Below are positions 57,841-64,000 of a stretch of DNA of 64,000 nucleotides, in pieces. Every line of letters starts with the position of its first letter. Positions within the stretch are counted from its first letter, which is position 1. The notes under the pieces are model-generated. The model was not told the DNA's origin. It worked only from the letters and a program-made list of their open reading frames with translations, and searched no databases. Where the stretch lies: the NCBI GenBank assembly GCA_021014325.1, contig CM037462.1, forward strand, positions 16,636,135 to 16,700,134, read 5' to 3'. This DNA comes from Plazaster borealis. Taxonomy: Eukaryota > Echinodermata > Asteroidea > Forcipulatida > Labidiasteridae. The position numbers were made by a program, and so were the translations under genes.

Positions 57841-58161
57841 AGGGACACGCATAAGGTTAGAAAGACGTTATAAAAGTATAATACAATGATCCACACAAAT
57901 ATGCCTCGAAATTGCGTGGTTTTCCTTTTACTTTGCGAACTAACACGATCGGCCATTTTGTGGAGACAAAAATTTGACTCCACAAAATGGCCGACCGTGC
58001 TTGTTCACGATGTAAAAGGAAAACCACGCAATTTCGAGACATATTTGTGTGGATCATTGTATTCTAGTTTTAAAGCATCTTTCTAACCATATGCATTTTA
58101 TAACAACGGTTACAAATGGTTTTCATAGACCAACTCGCCAGATCCAAGGCAACGTGTCCCT
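57841..58161. mobile_element. Family D foldback MITE with 111-bp arms
   Basis: 321 bp between TTAA at 57837-57840 and 58162-58165. Ends are AGGGACACG and CGTGTCCCT. The arms 57855-57965 and 57978-58088 are nearly perfect complements around a 12-base loop, so one transcript would form a long hairpin. The two similar 66-codon frames on opposite strands (both starting MIHTNM) are a by-product of the palindrome. Confidence 0.9.
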
Positions 58162-58165
58162 TTAA

Positions 58166-58187
58166 GCAGCTCTATGAAATTGGGCCC
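58166..58187. mobile_element. Family G right-end remnant
   Basis: GCAGCTCTATGAAATTGGGCCC directly follows the TTAA of the family D insertion, so D probably inserted into a family G copy. The left end was not identified. Confidence 0.5.
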
Positions 58188-59620
58188 TGTTATGAGAGTG
58201 CGTAAAACCATACGTCACGGCCTGCAATTAAGCAATTTTGCCCATTGAGACAGTACCAACCTTTATTACACTGGTCACTCATCAGATTACACAGCAACCA
58301 TTTTCCATGTGGACATTTTGTGCAGTTGACCCATACATGGATTGCACATGACGTAGGCATTGACCACCATCTTTTGATGAAAAACCAATGGAAACGTGCA
58401 CGCGTGTTACGCACTGCGCACAACTCAGCCAATGATAGCCTTTTACGCATGCACGATTCATCAACGATGGCGGCCAATGCAAGGGATCTATTTGGTCTAT
58501 CGTTATATAAAAAAATATAATCCAGGTATAGTTTGTCAACGTGGACATTGTAAAATGTACGTAAGTTGACGCACAGTCGACACAGGATTGTTGTTAACCG
58601 AATGTCGCTATATAGACACTGGCTTTTTCAACTTTAGGTACACTTTGTCGGGTTCCCTTTGAACACAACAATACTTAAAGTTCAAACTGCCCTCTTTTAA
58701 AGAAGGGGCCAGGCTATTGTCCTTGCAGCCTCGCTTTGATAACGTTGTAAGCAACGAATCATGGCTGCACCACCAGTCAATCGGATAATACTAATGATTT
58801 CCGTGTAGAGATATCGGTGGTTCACTCCTGCCCCGTAGTTCTAAAGAAACTTACACCAACCACGGTACCATGCATACCAGAAGAAGTCTTACAAAGTCCA
58901 GCGTGTAAGATCCGGCATGTAAGATCCACGTTTTGCAAGATTCATAAACGTGAATATGCGAAGTACAGCGATCTGCAAAGCCTGTGTAAGGTGATATAAG
59001 CATGCCTATCACTGTTTGAATCCGTAGTACATCATCCGCCATAAGCCCCTAGTGGGACTGACACGCGTCAGATAGTACAATGCCGAGGTTAATAACTTCA
59101 CCAAAAGGTCCATTAGCAAAAAATTATTGACCTTTTTGTAATGAATAGATGAAAGCTTAGTTGGTGTACAGTATTTATAATGTTGCGATGTGTGGATATC
59201 TATTGAGGTTGACGGTAAACACTGAAAGCATGCATTTGGCATTGAGTGCCGATCTAAATGCAATTTAAAGTGTTTTAAGATTGTGAACAATTATTCTGCT
59301 TGAATTATTTTCTCCTCTACACCTCTTTGAACTTGGGCCAGAAATGTTTAATGAGTTTCTCAAGAAAACAATGTGTTTTTGTTTTGTTTTGTGTGTGTTC
59401 CCACGCGGTCTGACATGATAAACACATTGTAAAAACTGTGCTTTAAAAGGTATAGACTAACACTCAAAAGTCGTCGAACAGAAACACTTCATATTATAAA
59501 TAAAACTATGTTTCTTATTTGACATCAATCCCCATAGAGAGATTGATATCCATATAGACCAATCCACACGCGCACAAGTTCTGCACACCGCGTCTCCATT
59601 GCGGGGAGGTTTTGTACACA
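58188..59620. other. No gene confirmed
   Basis: Overlapping frames of 88-95 codons on both strands at 58190-58548 end in the GATGGCGGCCAATGCAAGGG block also present in element L, so this is likely transposon-derived. The rest is AT-rich. Confidence 0.4.
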
Positions 59621-59856
59621 CACTGCACAAACTGGGGTGTTAAAATTAAAATTGACACTATGGGTGTTGTCACTTATAGATACCAAACAGAGAATCAAAA
59701 TTTACAAAAAAGGGTGTTAAAATAACACTGATATAATAGTTGTCTGCAGAAGTTAGTGTTATTTTTAAGACCCTTTGGTGTAAATTAGGATTCTTTTTTT
59801 GGTATCTATTATGTGACAGTGGTGTCAACTTTAATAATACCCCAGTTTTTGCAGTT
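59621..59856. mobile_element. Family E MITE (copy E5)
   Basis: 236 bp. CACTGCACAAACTGGGGTGT at the left, CCCCAGTTTTTGCAG at the right (last base pair mutated). GGGTGTTGTCACTTATAGATACC lies inside. Confidence 0.8.
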
Positions 59857-61600
59857 CAAAGAAATGAGAAAACTGTTATCCTTTTAACTTTTTATGTGAA
59901 TTATGTGTCTTGATAATGTTTTACATCATTATGTCATGCTGTCCTGTCAGGAAAATTGTGTAAATAGTTGAGGATGACACTTAATTCGCATAAAAAGTAA
60001 AACAGACAACAGTTTTTTCCATGCCTTACATTGTGTACAAAACAATGCGCTGCCAGCGTCCAAGAAATGGCGGCACAGCCGCAGCACTTTCGCGTACGGG
60101 CTTAAAAAGATCGGGTCTATTAAATAATGACCCCAAACCACTCTTGTTTAAAGAGCTACCCTACGTCATCAATTTGCAATTTATTTTTCTCAAACGTGCA
60201 TAAAAACAAAACTCCGAGCTGCGTAATTAAAAAAAACCTCATGCAAAACATAGTCAGCTTGGATTGAGACTACAAATTGCCAATTTGATGTGAAACCAAG
60301 CTATATTCTAGTTACCATGGTTTCAGTGGCAAAAACGTCAATAGCTTGACCTGAATCAACCGCTTGAGTAGTTTTCAATAGACATTTGAAAACAATGGGA
60401 TATTTAACCTTCATTCTTGATTGGTTTAATACGAAACCATAAAGGGAATTATTTGAAAGCATTTTAAAGTGAACACTAAATCAATTTGCATTGACTCGGT
60501 CTTTTCTCTCTTTAAGGTGATAAAACAAACTTGATGTTTCATAGCTATTTATAGAGCTAGGCGTCCTTTATAGAATTATGATTTGTATCTATTTATCAAT
60601 GTTATTATTATTTTTTTTTTGTATATTAAACAATTTTTTCAATACACACCCGAAAGCGTATAGCGCCAGTAGCAGGATGAATAGAAAACGAGAAGAAATG
60701 TTCAGTTTTAGATGTGGGAGGAAAACCTAAATGGGAAAACCCACGCAATCAGGTAGGGACTGAAAACCCGATCCACTTGAAAGGGTCCGGTCTAAGGCGG
60801 GATGACCGGGTCCAAAGAGGTAAATATCAGGCAGGTTGTGGACCAATTAGCCAACCTGATCCCTCGATCCCCAGGTTAATGCTTACAAATTCAGGACCAA
60901 TAGCCAACGACAAATCTAAACTGTAAACTGAATATTCTTAGTTTGTGACTGTTTGTTCAGTGTTATTACTATAATAAACCGGAATTGATTGAATTGAATT
61001 GAACTGCATTAAACAATTTCGTAACCTCTGGTATTTTCAGGTAATAAGACAAAACCGAACTGTTCCAATAACATAGTCAAAATCCGCTGGCCCGATAGGA
61101 AAAAAAACGGTAAAGGTAAAACAGTACAACGTCTTAGTCAAACCACCTATCATGACTGAAATGCCAGAATTCCCATGATATCCCCCAAAACCTTCGGCCA
61201 ACAACCCCCTTTTGACTGGAAACTTAAATTTCTAACACAACAAGCTGTTGGAAAATGCAATCCTTTTTGTTGACCTAATAGTTCTATATTCAAAACTATG
61301 AAACGGCTTTAAGTGTCAAGCATTTCATCATGTTGGCATTCGCTGATTTATAGCCTCAATTATTCTAAGTGCGTATGACTGCGCCGGTAAGACGCATCGC
61401 ACCGCCTCGCCAATAACTCATGCAACAAACCAGCTCCTCGCTTCAAAAGCTTCCATCCGACATTGACGAATTACACAATTAAATGATAATACACGTCCCA
61501 TTTGGCCTCTCACACACAGTGGAGGCAAAAGGGTGATTATCATAGCATGTATATTTTGGCAAGGAATTCTAATGTTGACCCCCAATCCCACCACCTTTAA
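59857..61600. other. No gene confirmed; retroelement-like tail at 60700-61015
   Basis: GATGTGGGAGGAAAACC and GGGAAAACCCACGCAATCAG near 60710-60750 resemble a 3'-end block seen in several animal retroelements. The segment ends with AATTGATTGAATTGAATTG near 60983. The 70-codon frame 60714-60926 belongs to it. Nothing else recognised. Confidence 0.4.
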
Positions 61601-61964
61601 AGGCACTGAACACGTTTGGAAATTGTCAAAGACCAGTGTTCTCACTTGGTGTATCCCAACATGTGCATAAAATAACAAGCCTGTGAAAATTTGGGCTCAA
61701 TTGGTCATCAAAGTTGCAAGAAAATGATGAAAGAAAAGACACCCTTGTTGTACAAATTTGTGTGCTTTCAGATTGGGAATAAAAACTTCTTGCAAGAAGC
61801 TTCATTATTTGAGTGAGAAATTACCTCTTTCTCAAAAACTACGTTACTTTAGAGGGAGTCGTTTCCTACAATGTTTTATACTATCAACAGCTCTCCGTTG
61901 CTTGTTACCACGTAATATGCTAATATATTGTTTTGAGTCATATTACCAAACCAGAACGATACCT
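61601..61964 (+). mobile_element. Family A TTAA-type MITE (copy A8)
   Basis: 364 bp between TTAA at 61597-61600 and 61965-61968, with family A ends and CTTGCAAGAAG centre. Confidence 0.85.
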
Positions 61965-62040
61965 TTAAGTTGCCGTTTCGCAAAGTGGAGTTAAGGAATG
62001 GAACAAATCGTATTGAAGAACTTGAGGTTGAAGACAATAG

Positions 62041-62284
62041 TATAGTCTCAGATTTGAATCTGAGAAACGTTACCGGTATGTCAGATAATATACGTTTCAC
62101 AGATTGTGTATTCCAATTACGGATTATTCTTCCTGCGTGGACATAACCGCTCCGGATTTTCGGCGATGTCTCAATAACGCGACCACCTTTTTAAATGAAA
62201 TTTTCACGAGTTAGTTTTATTTCATATCTACATTTAGGATTAAAACAGTCAAACGGTTCCAAAAACCAAAGGTATACTTTCCCT
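62041..62284 (+). mobile_element. Family C' MITE, left-truncated (copy C'3)
   Basis: It begins inside the core (GAATCTGAGAAACGTTACC) and runs to CCAAAGGTATACTTTCCCT with TTAA at 62285-62288. The family G-type end AGCAGCTCTATGAAA follows. Confidence 0.75.
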
Positions 62285-62552
62285 TTAAGCAGCTCTATGA
62301 AACTGTACCCAGGATTGGTAATTATCGGGAAAAAATATTAATTTTAACGGGAAATTAAACATTTACCAATACCAATCCTGAGAAAAACATCCGTCTGAAC
62401 TTCAGTCAATGTCACAAAAATAGTATTTCATAACCCCAAACATGCCATCAAACCACTTGCCTATTCTGATATGCGGCAACCGAAATTAACATGTATAAGA
62501 ACGTGCACAGAATCTGAAAAAAAAACCACAAACCACTTTTCTTTGTTTTCAC

Positions 62553-62999
62553 TACACTCTAAAAAAAAACCCGGGTCAGAATTGACCCGGATTCCGGGTC
62601 CTAGAAGGGGGGGGGGGCTTGACTCATTTCTCGGTCAAATGACCCGGAATTAGTTTGTGTCAAACTGACCCGAAACTGTGTCAAACTGACGCAGAATTCG
62701 AGTCAAAATTCCATTTTTGAACCACTTAGCTTGTCAAACTGACCCAGAAATGGGTCAGGGTCCCCTTGAGACCTGGAACCCTGGGCCCAATTTCAAAAAG
62801 CATGTAAGCACAAAAACTTGCTAAGCACAGAAAACTCTTGCTTAGAAAAAATAGGTTACCGGCCAAAATACCATACAGTTACCATTGCTGCGACTGGTAC
62901 CCCACTCATTTCTTGCTTAGCAAAGAAACCTGCTTAGCAGAATTTTCTGCTAAACAGCTTTATGAAATTGGGCCCTGGTCAGTTCTGACCTGGGAGTGT
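62553..62999. mobile_element. Family F element (copy F3) with nested family G
   Basis: ACACTCTAAAAAAAAACCCGGG at the left; TCTGACCTGGGAGTGT at the right. CCGGGTCA repeats throughout. Family G occupies 62783-62975. Confidence 0.75.
62783..62975. mobile_element. Family G element (copy G1) inside F3
   Basis: 193 bp with near-perfect ends GGGCCCAATTTCA...TGAAATTGGGCCC. CTTGCTTAGCAAAGAAACC and TTGCTAAGCACAGAAAACTC give internal stems. CCTG occurs on both sides and may be the target duplication. Confidence 0.8.
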
Positions 63000-63136
63000 A
63001 AAACCGGATGACTAAATATTTAAAAGCTAGGGTCTTCAAGGTCCAATTCAGTTTTCCCGATGCATTCATTTTCCAACAGATAGAGTGCTTTATGAAAGTA
63101 TGGAAAATTACATGTCTCAATAAAACCTCACGTTAA

Positions 63137-63508
63137 AGGCACTGAACACGTTTGGTAATTGTCAAAGAACAGTGTTCTCACTTGGTGTATCCCAACATCT
63201 GCATAAAATAACAAGCCTGTGAAAATTTGCCCTCAATTGGTCATCGAAGTTGCAAGAAAATGATGAAAGAAAAAACACCCTTGTTGTTCAAATTTGTGTG
63301 CTTTTAGTTTCAGATACGAATAAAAACTTCTTACAAGAAGTTTTTATTATTTTAGTGAGAAATTACCTCTTTCTCAAAAACTACGTTACTTCAGAGGGAG
63401 TCGTTTCTCACAATGTTTTATATTATCAACAGCTCTCCGTTGCTCGTTACCAAGTCAGTTTTTATGTTAATATATATTTTGAGTAAGTACCAAACGTGTA
63501 CAGTGCCT
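63137..63508 (+). mobile_element. Family A TTAA-type MITE (copy A9)
   Basis: 372 bp between TTAA at 63133-63136 and 63509-63512, with full arms. The 78-codon frame inside repeats the one in other copies. Confidence 0.85.
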
Positions 63509-63795
63509 TTAAAAAGGTGTAAAAATCCATTTTATTTGATACCCTTTCACAGCGAAATTTGAAACATGACGTCATTGGATTTGGGCCTGCACATTCCAAA
63601 GGGGAATTTTGCGCCAGTCAGTATAAAGGTCAAATTCAATGCATTTTTATTGATTATCATCGAAGTCAGGAAATGAACATACAATTTCCTATGAAATTGT
63701 ACCGACCAATATATTTGAAATGTGACGTCATTGGACGCAAAAATTAGCACTATAAGGGTCAAACATAAAACTAGCCTTTTCAGATAAGGTCGACA

Positions 63796-63952
63796 CTACG
63801 GCCCTTTTCGAAAACATGGATTGGGCTTAGGCTTGAGCTTGGGCTTTGTCCCTTTTGCTTGAAGCCCCGTAAGGAAAGCACACATTTTCGAAATAACCGA
63901 CGGAGCCTAAACCCAAGCCCAAACCCGAGCCGCGGTTTCGAAAATGCCCTAC
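63796..63952. mobile_element. Family K palindromic element (copy K2)
   Basis: TACGGCCCTTTTCGAAAAC at the left and the complement of the right, GTAGGGCATTTTCGAAACCG. Mirrored GGGCTTAGGC / GCCTAAACCC blocks lie inside. Confidence 0.6.
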
Positions 63953-64000
63953 AATGAGCGCACTGTTCAGTTTGGCTTTTATACAGACAGATAATCCAAA

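Noticed and set aside
57857..58086. Two similar 66-codon frames on opposite strands
   Set aside because: Both come from the near-perfect palindrome of the family D MITE.

Overview
This is a gene-poor, repeat-rich stretch of animal nuclear DNA, AT-rich outside one island, and it most likely comes from an echinoderm. The main reason is the one convincing gene, at 11979-12788 on the minus strand. It encodes a 269-residue secretory precursor with a signal peptide and six KR-preceded peptides that all begin Ala-Asn, separated by acidic spacers. That is the layout of the echinoderm 'AN peptide' neuropeptide precursors (family name from memory, not from a search). I cannot tell sea star from sea cucumber or another class.

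Gene layout. The whole coding sequence lies in one exon. Twelve bases upstream of its ATG is a textbook splice acceptor (branch-point-like CTGAT, T-rich tract, CAG), so a non-coding 5' exon should lie at higher coordinates. The best candidate I found is at about 36288-36600 (minus): a promoter-like block with a CCAAT box that ends in a CAGAG|GTAAGT donor. If that is right, the first intron is about 23.5 kb and spans much of the window. A separate plus-strand TATA box plus splice donor at 16203-16585 may be the first exon of another gene. Both are inferences. No other ORF looks like a gene; an unrecognised 151-aa ORF at 26186-26641 is listed with low confidence.

Repeats. The rest is mostly small non-autonomous transposons. 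The dominant clan is flanked by TTAA duplications and begins AGG..., with families named here A, A', B, C, C' and D and about 20 copies, plus a separate 219-bp TTAA element (43439-43657). Other families are: E (CACTGC...GCAGTG, 5 copies), F (ACACTCT..., CCGGGTC-rich, 3), G (GGGCCCAATTTC, several), H (CAACCTCGTCCCC with 9-bp target duplications, 2), I (AGCCATTTTGAG, 3), K (palindromes with C/G-TTT-CGAAA-type ends, 4), and single elements J, L, M and a CAGTGGCGTAACCAG element. Several are nested: I in E in F at 2479-3080; B and A' side by side in G at 32853-33744; G in F at 62553-62999. There are also tRNA-derived SINEs, LINE-type 3' tails and two Penelope-like retroelement remnants. One of these has a recognisable GIY-YIG endonuclease end (38233-38535, minus), and both carry hammerhead-ribozyme-like motifs.

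Region by region: 0-11.5 kb is MITEs and SINEs. 11.5-12.8 kb is the neuropeptide gene. 12.8-36 kb is probable intron or intergenic DNA with tandem repeats, a 0.9-kb inverted repeat and nested MITEs. 36-39 kb holds the promoter candidate and a Penelope fragment. 39-64 kb is again MITE and SINE territory with a 61-bp tandem array at 54.65-54.95 kb and a 111-bp-arm foldback at 57.84-58.16 kb. I found no rRNA, no intact tRNA and no CRISPR array.
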